Shown piece after piece: positions 8,858-17,794 of a DNA stretch of 64,000 nucleotides. The first letter of the stretch is position 1, and every line of letters begins with the position of its first letter. The translations under genes and the position numbers were made by a program. The notes beneath the pieces are model-generated. The model was given only the letters and a program-made list of their open reading frames with translations, did no database searches and was not told the DNA's origin. This stretch comes from Exercitatus varius. GTDB taxonomy: Bacteria > Pseudomonadota > Gammaproteobacteria > Enterobacterales > Pasteurellaceae. The stretch is taken from positions 136,102-200,101 of the forward strand of contig NZ_JARQTO010000009.1 of NCBI RefSeq assembly GCF_029577735.1, read 5' to 3'.

Positions 8858-10102
8858 TTATGCGTTATTTTTACGTTCTTCCGCCATACAGACCGCTGCC
8901 GTAAATAATACGTCGGTGGACGAATTGAGTGCGGTTTCCGTTGAATCCTGCAATACGCCGATAACGAAACCTACCGCAATCACCTGCGCCGCCACATCAC
9001 CGGGAATACCGAACAAGCTACAGGCCAACGGAATTAACAAAAGCGAACCGCCGGCAACACCCGAAGCGCCACACGCACATACGGCCGATACAACGCTTAA
9101 TAAAATCGCTGTCCAAATAGATACCGGAATACCTAATGTTTGTACCGCCGCTAAAGTCAATACCGTAATGGTAATTGCCGCGCCCGCCATATTGATTGTC
9201 GCGCCTAGCGGAATAGAAACGGAATAAGTTTCTTCATCCAAACCCAATTCTTCGGCAAGATCGATATTCACCGGAATATTTGCTGCCGAACTGCGGGTAA
9301 AGAATGCGGTTAAACCGCTCACACTGATACATTTCCACACTAACGGATACGGATTGCGGCGAATTTTCCAATAAACGATAATCGGATTAACTACAAATGC
9401 TACAAAGAACATAGAACCAAGCAACACAAGCAGTAAATGTCCATAATTCCAAAGCGCGCTTAATCCTTTGTCGGCAAGCGTTGCAGCAACTAAGCCGAAG
9501 ATACCGAACGGCGCAAGGCTAATGACCAAATGCACAATCTTCGATACGGCTTCGGCGAAATCATTCATAACATTTTTCGTGCCTTCCGCAGCGTGACGTA
9601 ATGCAATGCCTAAAGCGATGGCCCAAGTTAAAATACCGATAAAGTTACTGGTTGCCAATGCTTCAACCGGATTGGCAAAAATATTTGAAATAACCACGAC
9701 AAAGACTTCCGAAACGCTACTCGGCGGCGATAACGAATCCGCCGTGATGGTTAACGGAATATGCATCGGGAAGGCAAAGCTTGCTAAAACGGCCACAATG
9801 GAAGCACCGAAGGTACCGAGGACATAAAGCACCACAATATCTTTCATATTGCTTTTGGAGCCCACTTTCTTATTCGCAATGGCCGCAATCACCAAAACGA
9901 AAATTAAAATCGGCGCAACGGCACGCAGACCTTTAACGAATAAAGAACCTAAAATACCGACTTTTTCAGCAAGATTAAATTTAAGAACCGGTTCCAGATC
10001 TGGACTGATTAATGCCGTAATTACACCAAGAATTAACCCGACTATAATACGTTTCACCAAACTGCCATGAAAAAAGAGAGAAATAAAACGTGAAGTATTC
10101 AT
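8858..10102 (-). CDS. sstT: Serine/threonine:sodium symporter SstT
   Basis: This member of the dicarboxylate/amino acid:cation symporter family (DAACS) takes up serine and threonine with sodium. The conserved SRSSAANIPVN-like segment appears here as TRSSAANIPVN. PLGATINMAGAAI and CGASGVAGGSLLLIPLACSLFG mark the substrate and sodium sites. I choose the ATG at 10102 (MNTSRFISLFFHGSLVKRI), which matches the usual SstT start and gives 414 residues. An in-frame ATG at 10147 would add 15 atypical residues. It is a single-gene transcript divergent from the UmuD-like gene. Confidence 0.93.
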   Translation of the reverse strand: MNTSRFISLFFHGSLVKRIIVGLILGVITALISPDLEPVLKFNLAEKVGILGSLFVKGLRAVAPILIFVLVIAAIANKKVGSKSNMKDIVVLYVLGTFGASIVAVLASFAFPMHIPLTITADSLSPPSSVSEVFVVVISNIFANPVEALATSNFIGILTWAIALGIALRHAAEGTKNVMNDFAEAVSKIVHLVISLAPFGIFGLVAATLADKGLSALWNYGHLLLVLLGSMFFVAFVVNPIIVYWKIRRNPYPLVWKCISVSGLTAFFTRSSAANIPVNIDLAEELGLDEETYSVSIPLGATINMAGAAITITVLTLAAVQTLGIPVSIWTAILLSVVSAVCACGASGVAGGSLLLIPLACSLFGIPGDVAAQVIAVGFVIGVLQDSTETALNSSTDVLFTAAVCMAEERKNNA

Positions 10103-10267
10103 AATAAAGCATAAAGTTATGCAAGCGTTTGCCTGCCAGTTAAACACAAGGATCCCGCGATCCGATAAAGCACACTAAAGATAACGGAAAATCCAGCGGT
10201 TGGAAACAAAAAATTAAGATTTTCTAACATTCAATGCTCGCCGGTTAAAAAAGATCTAAAAACACTG

Positions 10268-10297
10268 TTGACAACCTGTTTAAGAAAACAGTAACAT
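10268..10297 (+). promoter_or_regulatory. SOS promoter with consensus LexA box
   Basis: A perfect -35 element TTGACA (10268-10273) is followed 18 bases later by a -10-like TAACAT (10292-10297). The spacer holds CTGTTTAAGAAAACAG (10276-10291), an exact CTGT-N8-ACAG LexA operator. LexA bound here would block the promoter directly. The next gene starts at 10355 behind TAAGGAG. Confidence 0.8.
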
Positions 10298-10354
10298 ACA
10301 CCTGTAAATTAAATCACCCTGATTTTATTTTTAGTATCCCTAAGGAGATCCGTC

Positions 10355-10792
10355 ATGAACTATGCGATTCAGGCTCAAAACGATTTTTCTTATCAACCTA
10401 TGCCGTTTTTCGAAGATCATGCAATGACGTCAAATTACAGCCGAAAACTGGATCTGAATTTATATTGCATCAAACGTCCGCAACAAACCTGTTTTATTCG
10501 CGTAACCAATCCCGATATGCTGGCATGGGGAATCGAACAAGGCGATATGTTGGTGGTCGAAAAAAGCGAATCATTGACGGTCGGCGATCTGGTTGTCATT
10601 GAAAACCGGAATAAAATGGACATCTACGAATTCGTCACCCACAACAACGGCGAATTTGTCTTGTTTTCACTTAGTGCCAAAGCGGCCAATATCAAAACCC
10701 ATAACTTAACGGATTTAAATATCGTTGGCGTGGTAACCAATACGATTCATCAAGTCAAACCTCGTCGCGACACCATGAAATTCGTGGCATAA
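10355..10792 (+). CDS. UmuD-like S24-fold protein lacking cleavage residues
   Basis: This 145-residue protein aligns with UmuD and the LexA C-terminal domain. PFFEDH near residue 17 matches the UmuD N-terminal PFFEDH-type motif. LDLN (about 32-35) matches DLN of UmuD. IRVTNPDMLAWGIEQGDMLVVEKS matches VKASGDSM..GDLLIVD. VGVVTNTI closes the fold. The nucleophilic Ser position is Asp54, the general-base Lys position is Tyr91, and the Ala/Cys-Gly cleavage stretch after PFFEDH is missing, so self-cleavage should be impossible. A LexA box covers its promoter, and the start has a strong TAAGGAG site. No umuC lies next to it. I infer an SOS-induced, permanently uncleaved UmuD analogue; its partner is unknown. 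Confidence 0.8.
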   Translation: MNYAIQAQNDFSYQPMPFFEDHAMTSNYSRKLDLNLYCIKRPQQTCFIRVTNPDMLAWGIEQGDMLVVEKSESLTVGDLVVIENRNKMDIYEFVTHNNGEFVLFSLSAKAANIKTHNLTDLNIVGVVTNTIHQVKPRRDTMKFVA

Positions 10793-10837
10793 CCATTCTA
10801 TTAACCGAGTACCAATTAATTCGGTGCGACACCATGT

Positions 10838-10877
10838 AAAAGTGCGGTCAAAATATTCAATATTTTGACCGCACTTT
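10838..10877. terminator. Inverted uptake-signal pair between convergent genes
   Basis: AAAAGTGCGGTCAAAATATT pairs with its complement ending GACCGCACTTT. It lies between the UmuD-like gene (plus) and the NlpC/P60 gene (minus) and can terminate both. Confidence 0.85.
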
Positions 10878-10904
10878 ATACACAACAAGCTTCAACGTTA
10901 AGTG

Positions 10905-11471
10905 TTATAGAATCCGACGAGATTGGGTGTAGGTTCTTGCCCAATAATTTTCATCCAATGAACTGATTGTGACACCCTGGCTTGAGCTGGCATGCATAAA
11001 TTTATTATTTCCTATATACACGCCTACGTGAGAATTACCGCGGAAGAAAACCAAATCGCCTTGTTTGAGTTGATGTTTTTGAATACGTTGTCCTAAAGAA
11101 CGTTGTTCTGAAGTCGAACGCGGCAAATTCACGCCGAAGGCAGTGGCAAATGCCGTTTGCATAAATGCCGAACAATCAATGCCGCCGCGTCCCGTACCGC
11201 CCAAACGATAACGCGTTCCCACCCATTTGTTATAAACTTGGGCGAGTCTTTGTGCGCTTTGCGCCGGAGAAACGGTTGAATATTGACGAACGTATTGGTT
11301 AGAAAGGGATGATTGGTACGGACGGTTTGTTTTCAACTGACCAATAAAAGAGGTTAATTCCGCATCATTTCTTTCATCAACTGACGGATAAGCCGCCGTA
11401 TCCAATCTGGAAGACGACGAACAAGCCGCTAAAAATAATGCACCGGTGATAACTAACAGTTTCTTTAACAT
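10905..11471 (-). CDS. NlpC/P60 peptidoglycan endopeptidase lipoprotein (MepS/Spr-like)
   Basis: This 188-residue lipoprotein has signal peptide MLKKLLVITGALFLAAC, with the lipobox LAAC cut before Cys17. The C-terminal NlpC/P60 domain spans about residues 75-188. Catalytic Cys lies in GGIDCSAFMQTAF, His in NSHVGVYIGNNKFMHA, and a third polar residue nearby completes the triad. Proteins of this type cleave the D-Ala-mDAP cross-links of murein to allow wall growth. It is a single-gene transcript with a consensus CRP site upstream, which suggests carbon-source control. MepS is the closest E. coli match; NlpC is an alternative. Confidence 0.88.
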   Translation of the reverse strand: MLKKLLVITGALFLAACSSSSRLDTAAYPSVDERNDAELTSFIGQLKTNRPYQSSLSNQYVRQYSTVSPAQSAQRLAQVYNKWVGTRYRLGGTGRGGIDCSAFMQTAFATAFGVNLPRSTSEQRSLGQRIQKHQLKQGDLVFFRGNSHVGVYIGNNKFMHASSSQGVTISSLDENYWARTYTQSRRIL

Positions 11472-11518
11472 GAGTAAAAAAGAAGAATATTTTGAATAAA
11501 TACGAATAAAGCGGTAGG

Positions 11519-11590
11519 ACTATACCAAATACATCTAACCATTGCCAGCTTTTATTCCGTTTTTTATCATATTTTGTGAGATAAATCACA
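11519..11590 (-). promoter_or_regulatory. Promoter with consensus CRP site
   Basis: On the minus strand a -10 TATAGT (11519-11524) sits 17 bases from a weak -35 TGGCAA. The CRP box TGTGA-N6-TCACA at 11575-11590 is a perfect match to the consensus core. Its centre is about 70 bases upstream of the predicted start, a class I CRP position. Confidence 0.65.
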
Positions 11591-11647
11591 TTTTTTATAA
11601 TTAAACAAATATAAGTAAACGGCTTTTTTACGGTTCAAATACAAAAA

Positions 11648-11674
11648 ACCGCACTTTTCTGAGAAAAGTGCGGT
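11648..11674. terminator. Inverted uptake-signal pair, terminator of lpdA
   Basis: ACCGCACTTTTC and GAAAAGTGCGGT form a tight hairpin with a T-rich continuation. It lies about 27 bases 3' of the lpdA stop on the minus strand. Confidence 0.75.
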
Positions 11675-11700
11675 CAAATTTTTCAACGTTTTTTTACGGC

Positions 11701-13125
11701 TTATTTTTTCTTCGCTTTCGGATTCGGTAAATCCGTGACCGAACCTTCAAACACTTCTGCCGCTAAACCTACGGATTCGTGCAAGGTCGGGTGTGCATGA
11801 ATGGTTAACGCGATATCTTCCGCGTCGCAACCCATTTCAATGGCTAAGCCGATTTCACCCAGTAATTCGCCGGCATTGGTTCCCACAATCGCGCCGCCTA
11901 AAATGCGATGCGAATCCTTGTCGAAAATCAATTTCGTCATCCCGTCCGCACAGTCGGAAGCAATCGCACGACCGGATGCCGCCCACGGGAATGTCGCCAC
12001 TTCGTAATTTAAGTTTTCGGCTTTACATTCTTTCTCGGTTTTGCCAACCCAAGCCACTTCCGGCTCCGTGTAAGCGATAGACGGAATCACTTTAGGATCA
12101 AAATAGTGTTTTTTGCCTGCAATCACTTCGGCGGCGACATGGCCTTCGTGCACGCCTTTATGCGCCAACATCGGTTGTCCCACGATATCGCCAATAGCGA
12201 AAATATGCGGTACGTTAGTGCGCATTTGTTTGTCGGTACGGATAAAACCGCGCTCGTCCACCGCCACGCCGGCTTTTTCCGCATCAATCAGTTTACCGTT
12301 CGGCGTACGGCCGATAGCAACCAACACCGCGTCATAAACTCGGGTTTCATTTGCCGCTTTGCCTTCCATGGAAACATGAATACCGTCTTCTTTCGCTTCC
12401 ACTGCGGTTACTTTGGTTTCGAGCAGCAAATTGAATTTATTTTCAATGCGTTTGGTAAAGATTTTAACAATGTCTTTATCCGCCGCCGGAATCACCTGAT
12501 CGAACATTTCCACCACATCAATTTGTGAACCTAATGCGCTGTAAACGGTTCCCATTTCCAAACCGATGATGCCGCCGCCCATAACCAGTAATTTTTTCGG
12601 CACTTCGCGCAACGCTAGGGCGTCCGTGGAATCCCACACGCGGGGATCTTCATGCGGAATAAACGGAAGTTGAATCGGGCGGGATCCCGCGGCAATAATC
12701 GCATTATCAAATTTGATTGTGGTCGGATTGCCGTCACGATCCTTCGCTACCATAGTATGGCTGTCTGTGAATTTTGCCAAACCTTCCACCACGGTCACTT
12801 TACGCATTTTCGCCATGCCCGCCAAACCGCCGGTTAAACGGCTTACCACGCCGTCTTTACCGGCGCGGATTTTATCTAAATCGATGGTCGGTTCGCCGAA
12901 TACCACGCCGTGGTGTTCAACATGTTTTGCATCTTCAATCACTTTTGCGACGTGCAATAAGGCTTTCGACGGAATACAGCCCACATTTAAACACACCCCG
13001 CCAAGCGTCGAATAACGTTCCACCAATACGGTTTCCAATCCTAAGTCCGCGCAACGGAATGCCGCGGAATAGCCCGCAGGACCGGCTCCCAGGACAACAA
13101 CCTGTGTTTTAATTTCTTTGCTCAT
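11701..13125 (-). CDS. lpdA: Dihydrolipoamide dehydrogenase (E3)
   Basis: This 474-residue flavoprotein reoxidises dihydrolipoamide in the pyruvate and 2-oxoglutarate dehydrogenase complexes. The FAD motif VVLGAGPAGYSAA is at residues 10-22. The redox disulfide is in GGVCLNVGCIPSKALLH. The NAD motif is VMGGGIIGLEMG, and the C-terminal HAHPTLHES holds the catalytic His and Glu. The length is normal. It is the third gene of aceE-aceF-lpdA, 58 bases after aceF; an imperfect uptake-signal hairpin lies in that gap. Confidence 0.97.
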   Translation of the reverse strand: MSKEIKTQVVVLGAGPAGYSAAFRCADLGLETVLVERYSTLGGVCLNVGCIPSKALLHVAKVIEDAKHVEHHGVVFGEPTIDLDKIRAGKDGVVSRLTGGLAGMAKMRKVTVVEGLAKFTDSHTMVAKDRDGNPTTIKFDNAIIAAGSRPIQLPFIPHEDPRVWDSTDALALREVPKKLLVMGGGIIGLEMGTVYSALGSQIDVVEMFDQVIPAADKDIVKIFTKRIENKFNLLLETKVTAVEAKEDGIHVSMEGKAANETRVYDAVLVAIGRTPNGKLIDAEKAGVAVDERGFIRTDKQMRTNVPHIFAIGDIVGQPMLAHKGVHEGHVAAEVIAGKKHYFDPKVIPSIAYTEPEVAWVGKTEKECKAENLNYEVATFPWAASGRAIASDCADGMTKLIFDKDSHRILGGAIVGTNAGELLGEIGLAIEMGCDAEDIALTIHAHPTLHESVGLAAEVFEGSVTDLPNPKAKKK

Positions 13126-13183
13126 TTGTTTTCCTCAGTTCAAAAAACGTGCGGATTTTTGCCCGCACTTTTCGGAATAATCG

Positions 13184-15073
13184 TTACATAACCAGGCGAC
13201 GTAAGTCGGAAAGTACGCCGTTAATAAACGTAATAAAGCGCGCGCCGTCCGCACCGTCGATCACACGATGATCGAAAGATAACGACAACGGAAGCATTAA
13301 ACGCGGTATAAATTCTTTACCGTTCCACACCGGCGCCATTTCAGATTTAGACACGCCTAAAATTGCCACTTCAGGCGCGTTCACGATTGGCGCGAAGTGC
13401 GTCGTTCCCAAGCCGCCGATACTGGAAATGGTGAAACAGCCACCTTGCATATCGGATGCGGTTAATTTGCCTTCGCGGGCTTTTTTCGAAACTTCCATTA
13501 ACTCACGGGAGAGTTCGATAATCCCTTTTTTGTTCACGTCTTTAAAGACCGGCACCACTAAACCGTTCGGCGTGTCCACCGCCACACCGATATTGACATA
13601 TTTTTTCAGAATCAAACGCTGTGCGTCTTCGGTGATTGAACTGTTGAAACGCGGGAACGCTTCCAATGCTTTCGCTACCGCTTTCATGATAAACACAACC
13701 GGCGTAATTTTCACGCCCAGTTTTTGTTTTTCCGCTAAAGCGTTTTGTTCTTTGCGGAAAGCTTCTAAATCCGTGATATCCGCACGATCAAAATGAGTGA
13801 CATGCGGAATCATTACCCAGTTACGGTGTAAATTCGCCCCGGAAATCTTATTAATACGGGTTAATTCGATTTCTTCCACTTCGCCGAATTTGCTGAAATC
13901 CACTTTCGGCCACGGTAATAAGCCCAAACCTGCGCCGTTTGCCGCGCCTGCCGGTGCCGCACCGCTTTCAAGCTGTTTAAGCGCGTTTTTCACGTATTCC
14001 TGAACGTCTTCTTTCAGGATACGACCTTTACGACCGGTCCCCTTCACTTTATCCAGATTTACGCCGAATTCGCGCGCTAAACGACGAACCACCGGCGTTG
14101 CATGCGCAAAGGTCGCGCTTGATGTCACCGCTTCCTGGGCGGCTGTCGGAGCGGAAACCGCAGCGGCGGCCGGCACCGGTTGTGCCGCCGGCGCCGGAGC
14201 CGAAGCCTGAACCGCAGGTGCCGCTACAGGTACCGAGCCCACCACTTCAAAACGCATAATCAACGAACCGGTTGAAACTTTATCGCCGGATTTCACGACA
14301 ATTTCTTTCACCACACCGGCAAACGGCGCCAGAACTTCCATGGACGCTTTGTCGCCTTCAACGGTGATCAAAGATTGTTCTTCTTTCACGGAATCGCCCA
14401 CTTTCACCATAATTTCGGTTACGTTGACTTCATCACCGCCGATATCCGGCACGTTCACATCTTTTACCGCGCTTGCCGCCGCTGCCGAAGCCTGAGCCTG
14501 AGCCTGAGCCGCCTCAGGTTGCGCCGGAGCGGCAACCGAAGCCGCGCCCGCCACTTCGAATTTCATAATTAATGAACCGGTTGAAACTTTGTCGCCGGAT
14601 TTCACGACAATTTCTTTCACCACACCGGCAAACGGCGCCGGAACTTCCATGGAGGCTTTATCGCCTTCAACGGTAATTAACGATTGTTCTGCCGTAACGG
14701 AATCGCCGACCTTCACCATAATCTCGGTCACGTTGACTTCATCACCGCCGATATCCGGTACATGCACGTCTTTTACTTCGGCAACCGCTGCGGCGGCCGG
14801 TGCGGCTTCAGCCTGAGGCGCCGGTACGGCGCCGGCGGCGTCCGCCGTTTCCAATACAAACATCGGCGTGCCGGTCGTTACTTTATCGCCGACTTTTACT
14901 AACAATTCTTTTACAACGCCCGCTTCCGGCGAAGGCACTTCCATTGAAGCTTTATCGCCTTCAACATTAATAATTGATTGATCCGCCGCAACGGTATCGC
15001 CTACGTTTACCATCACTTCGGTAACGGTTACTTCATCCGCACCGATATCCGGAATTTGAATTTGTTTTGACAT
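13184..15073 (-). CDS. aceF: Dihydrolipoyl acetyltransferase (E2) with three lipoyl domains
   Basis: This 629-residue core subunit of pyruvate dehydrogenase transfers acetyl groups from lipoamide to CoA. Three N-terminal lipoyl domains carry the motif EGDKASME, with lipoylated Lys at about 41, 139 and 242. They are joined by Ala/Pro-rich linkers. An E1/E3-binding domain follows (ATPVVRRLAREFGVNLDKV, about 325-360) and then the catalytic domain with SLSFDHRVIDGADGARF near the C-terminus. The second and third lipoyl domains are nearly identical in DNA, the first much less so. It lies between aceE and lpdA, all on the minus strand. Confidence 0.97.
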   Translation of the reverse strand: MSKQIQIPDIGADEVTVTEVMVNVGDTVAADQSIINVEGDKASMEVPSPEAGVVKELLVKVGDKVTTGTPMFVLETADAAGAVPAPQAEAAPAAAAVAEVKDVHVPDIGGDEVNVTEIMVKVGDSVTAEQSLITVEGDKASMEVPAPFAGVVKEIVVKSGDKVSTGSLIMKFEVAGAASVAAPAQPEAAQAQAQASAAAASAVKDVNVPDIGGDEVNVTEIMVKVGDSVKEEQSLITVEGDKASMEVLAPFAGVVKEIVVKSGDKVSTGSLIMRFEVVGSVPVAAPAVQASAPAPAAQPVPAAAAVSAPTAAQEAVTSSATFAHATPVVRRLAREFGVNLDKVKGTGRKGRILKEDVQEYVKNALKQLESGAAPAGAANGAGLGLLPWPKVDFSKFGEVEEIELTRINKISGANLHRNWVMIPHVTHFDRADITDLEAFRKEQNALAEKQKLGVKITPVVFIMKAVAKALEAFPRFNSSITEDAQRLILKKYVNIGVAVDTPNGLVVPVFKDVNKKGIIELSRELMEVSKKAREGKLTASDMQGGCFTISSIGGLGTTHFAPIVNAPEVAILGVSKSEMAPVWNGKEFIPRLMLPLSLSFDHRVIDGADGARFITFINGVLSDLRRLVM

Positions 15074-15087
15074 GTTTTATTCCTTTT

Positions 15088-15127
15088 AAAGTGCGGTCAA
15101 AATTTTCATTGTTTTTTGACCGCAGTT
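15088..15127. repeat. Inverted uptake-signal pair between aceE and aceF
   Basis: AAAGTGCGGTCAAAATTTTC pairs imperfectly with GACCGCAGTTT; the second copy has a C-to-G change in its core. It lies inside an operon, so full termination is unlikely. It may lower downstream expression or stabilise the 3' end of the aceE message. Confidence 0.6.
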
Positions 15128-15133
15128 TCTCTC

Positions 15134-17794
15134 TTACGCGTATAACGGGTTTGCACGATCCGCTTTAATGTCGTACTTGGCAATGGCTTCCGCCACGACT
15201 TTCGCATCAACTTTACCTTGTTTCGCTAATTGCGATAACGCGGCAACCACAACATAATGGGCATTTACTTCAAAGAATTCACGTAAATTTGCCCGGCTGT
15301 CGGAACGACCGAAACCGTCGGTACCCAATACATGATAGCTTTGCGCCGGAATAAACGCGCGAACTTGTTCCGCGTAGAGTTTCATATAGTCGGTTGCGGC
15401 AACGGCAGGTTTATCGGACATCACTTGCGCAATGTAAGGTACGCGTTGTGGTTCCGTCGGATGTAATAAGTTCCAACGGGCGGCTTCCGCACCTTCACGG
15501 GCCACTTCGGTGAACGACGGTACGCTGAATACGTCGGAAGTAATACCGTAGTCATTGGCCAAAATCTGAGCAGCTTCGCGGACATGACGTAAGATCGCGC
15601 CGGAACCCATCAATTGAACCGCCGCTTCGCCTTGACCGACGGTTTCGAATTTATAGATACCTTTACGAATACCTTCTTCCGCGCCGGCCGGCATTGCCGG
15701 TTGGTCGTAAGTTTCGCTCAATGTGGTGATGTAGTAGAACACATTTTCCTGTTGTTCGCCGTACATACGATTGATACCGTCTTGCATGATCACCGCTACT
15801 TCGAATGCGAACGCCGGATCATAGGATACGCAGTTCGGGATCACCGCCGATTGAATGTGGCTGTGACCGTCTTCATGCTGTAAACCTTCGCCGTTTAACG
15901 TTGTACGACCTGAAGTTCCGCCGATAAAGAAACCGCGGGCCAATTGGTCGCCGGCTAACCACATCATGTCGCCAACCCGCTGGAAGCCGAACATGGAGTA
16001 GTAAACAAAGAACGGAATCATCGGCAGGTTGTTCACGGAATAAGATGTCGCCGCCGCCACCCAGGATGAGGTCGCGCCCAATTCGTTGATCCCTTCCTGT
16101 AGCACCTGGCCGTCTGTCGCTTCACGATAATAAGCCACTAAATCGCGGTCTGAAGGCACATAATTTTGTCCGTGCGGGTTATAAATACCGATCTGACGGA
16201 ATAACCCTTCCATTCCGAAAGTACGCGCTTCGTCCGCAATAATCGGTACGATTTGTTTGCCGATATTCTTATCTTTCAGCAAAGTGTTTAACGCACGAAC
16301 AAACGCCATGGTTGTTGAAATCGGACGCGCTTGCGCTTCTAATAACTGAGCGAAATCCGTTAATGCCGGCACTTTAAACTCAGTATCAAATTTCGCGCGA
16401 CGCGCCGGTAAATAACCGTTTAACGCTTTACGTCGGTTGTGTAAATAGTTGTATTCGTCGGAACCTTCAGGGAATTTAACGTATTCTAAGTTTTCTACCT
16501 GTTCGTCCGTTAATGGTAATTGAAAGTAGTCACGGAAACCTTTAAGGCTGTGCTGTGACATTTTTTTAGATTGATGAGCGGTATTTTTACTTTGCGCTTC
16601 AGGAATTTTATATCCTTTTACCTGATGCGCTAAAATAACCACCGGTTTGCCTGCGGTCTGGGCTTTTGCATAAGCCGCATACATTTTTTCCGCATCATGC
16701 GCACCGCGACGTAACGACCAGATTTCATCATCCGTCATATCCGCCACTAATGCTGCGGTTTCAGGATAACGACCGAAGAAATGTTCGCGAACATAAGCGC
16801 CGTCTTTAGATTTAAAGGTTAAATAATCCCCGTCCAGCACTTCCATCATTAACTGCGTGAGTTTACCGGAAGTGTCTTTGGCGAATAATCTGTCCCAGTT
16901 ACCGCCCCACATCACTTTAATCACTTCCCAGCCGGCACCGGTGAACAAACCTTCTAATTCCTGCACGATTTTACCGTTACCGTCGACCGGGCCGTCTAAA
17001 CGTTGTAAGTTACAGCTGATGGTAAAAATTAAGTTGTCTAATTTTTCACGGGCGGCAAACGCCAATGCGCCTTTAGATTCGATTTCATCCATTTCGCCGT
17101 CGCCCAAGAAAGCGTAAACTTTTTGTTTAGACGTATCTTTTAATCCGCGATTGGCAAGATATTTCAAGAAACGGGCCTGATAAATGGCATTAACCGGACC
17201 TAGCCCCATGGACACGGTAGAAAACTGCCAGAATTCAGGCATTAAACGCGGGTGAGGATAAGAGGATAAACCGTCGGCAAAGGCTTCCTGACGGAAATTA
17301 TCCATTTGTTCTTCGGTGAGGCGACCTTCTAAAAATGCGCGCGCATACATCCCCGGTGCGGCATGTCCCTGGAAAAAGACCAAATCGCCGCCATCCTGCT
17401 CCGTCGCCGCTCTAAAGAAGTGGTTAAAGCAAACCTCATACATTGTTGCCGCAGCCTGATAAGTGGAAATATGACCGCCTAAATCAAGATCTTTTTTCTG
17501 ACTGCGAAGAACCGCCATGATAGCGTTCCAACGCACGGCGGAACGAATTCGGCGTTCAATTTTTAAATCGCCCGGATAGGCCGGTTGTTCGGAAAGCGGA
17601 ATGGTATTGACATAATCCGTGGTAATGGCTTCGCCCACCGGTAAGCTGACATTCTGACTATGTGCGCGGTGCATTAATTTTTCAATAATATATTGAGCGC
17701 GTTCCACTCCTTCTTCACGGATGATGGAATCGATGGCTGATAACCAATCCTGAGTTTCGATTGGATCTACGTCATTCTTTAACATTTCTGACAT
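15134..17794 (-). CDS. aceE: Pyruvate dehydrogenase E1 component
   Basis: This thiamine-diphosphate enzyme decarboxylates pyruvate and acetylates the lipoyl domains of AceF. It is of the large homodimeric gamma-proteobacterial type. The ThDP/Mg motif is visible as FLGDGEMDEIESKGAL...FTISCNLQRLDGPV. The N-terminal DVDPIETQDWLSAIDSI stretch binds E2. I place the start at 17794 (MSEMLKND), which follows AAGGAA. The longer in-frame ATG at 17830 would add 12 residues (MIHQLIKKKEKT) without a good ribosome site. That gives 886 residues, like E. coli AceE. No pdhR gene precedes it here, unlike in E. coli. Confidence 0.97.
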   Translation of the reverse strand: MSEMLKNDVDPIETQDWLSAIDSIIREEGVERAQYIIEKLMHRAHSQNVSLPVGEAITTDYVNTIPLSEQPAYPGDLKIERRIRSAVRWNAIMAVLRSQKKDLDLGGHISTYQAAATMYEVCFNHFFRAATEQDGGDLVFFQGHAAPGMYARAFLEGRLTEEQMDNFRQEAFADGLSSYPHPRLMPEFWQFSTVSMGLGPVNAIYQARFLKYLANRGLKDTSKQKVYAFLGDGEMDEIESKGALAFAAREKLDNLIFTISCNLQRLDGPVDGNGKIVQELEGLFTGAGWEVIKVMWGGNWDRLFAKDTSGKLTQLMMEVLDGDYLTFKSKDGAYVREHFFGRYPETAALVADMTDDEIWSLRRGAHDAEKMYAAYAKAQTAGKPVVILAHQVKGYKIPEAQSKNTAHQSKKMSQHSLKGFRDYFQLPLTDEQVENLEYVKFPEGSDEYNYLHNRRKALNGYLPARRAKFDTEFKVPALTDFAQLLEAQARPISTTMAFVRALNTLLKDKNIGKQIVPIIADEARTFGMEGLFRQIGIYNPHGQNYVPSDRDLVAYYREATDGQVLQEGINELGATSSWVAAATSYSVNNLPMIPFFVYYSMFGFQRVGDMMWLAGDQLARGFFIGGTSGRTTLNGEGLQHEDGHSHIQSAVIPNCVSYDPAFAFEVAVIMQDGINRMYGEQQENVFYYITTLSETYDQPAMPAGAEEGIRKGIYKFETVGQGEAAVQLMGSGAILRHVREAAQILANDYGITSDVFSVPSFTEVAREGAEAARWNLLHPTEPQRVPYIAQVMSDKPAVAATDYMKLYAEQVRAFIPAQSYHVLGTDGFGRSDSRANLREFFEVNAHYVVVAALSQLAKQGKVDAKVVAEAIAKYDIKADRANPLYA

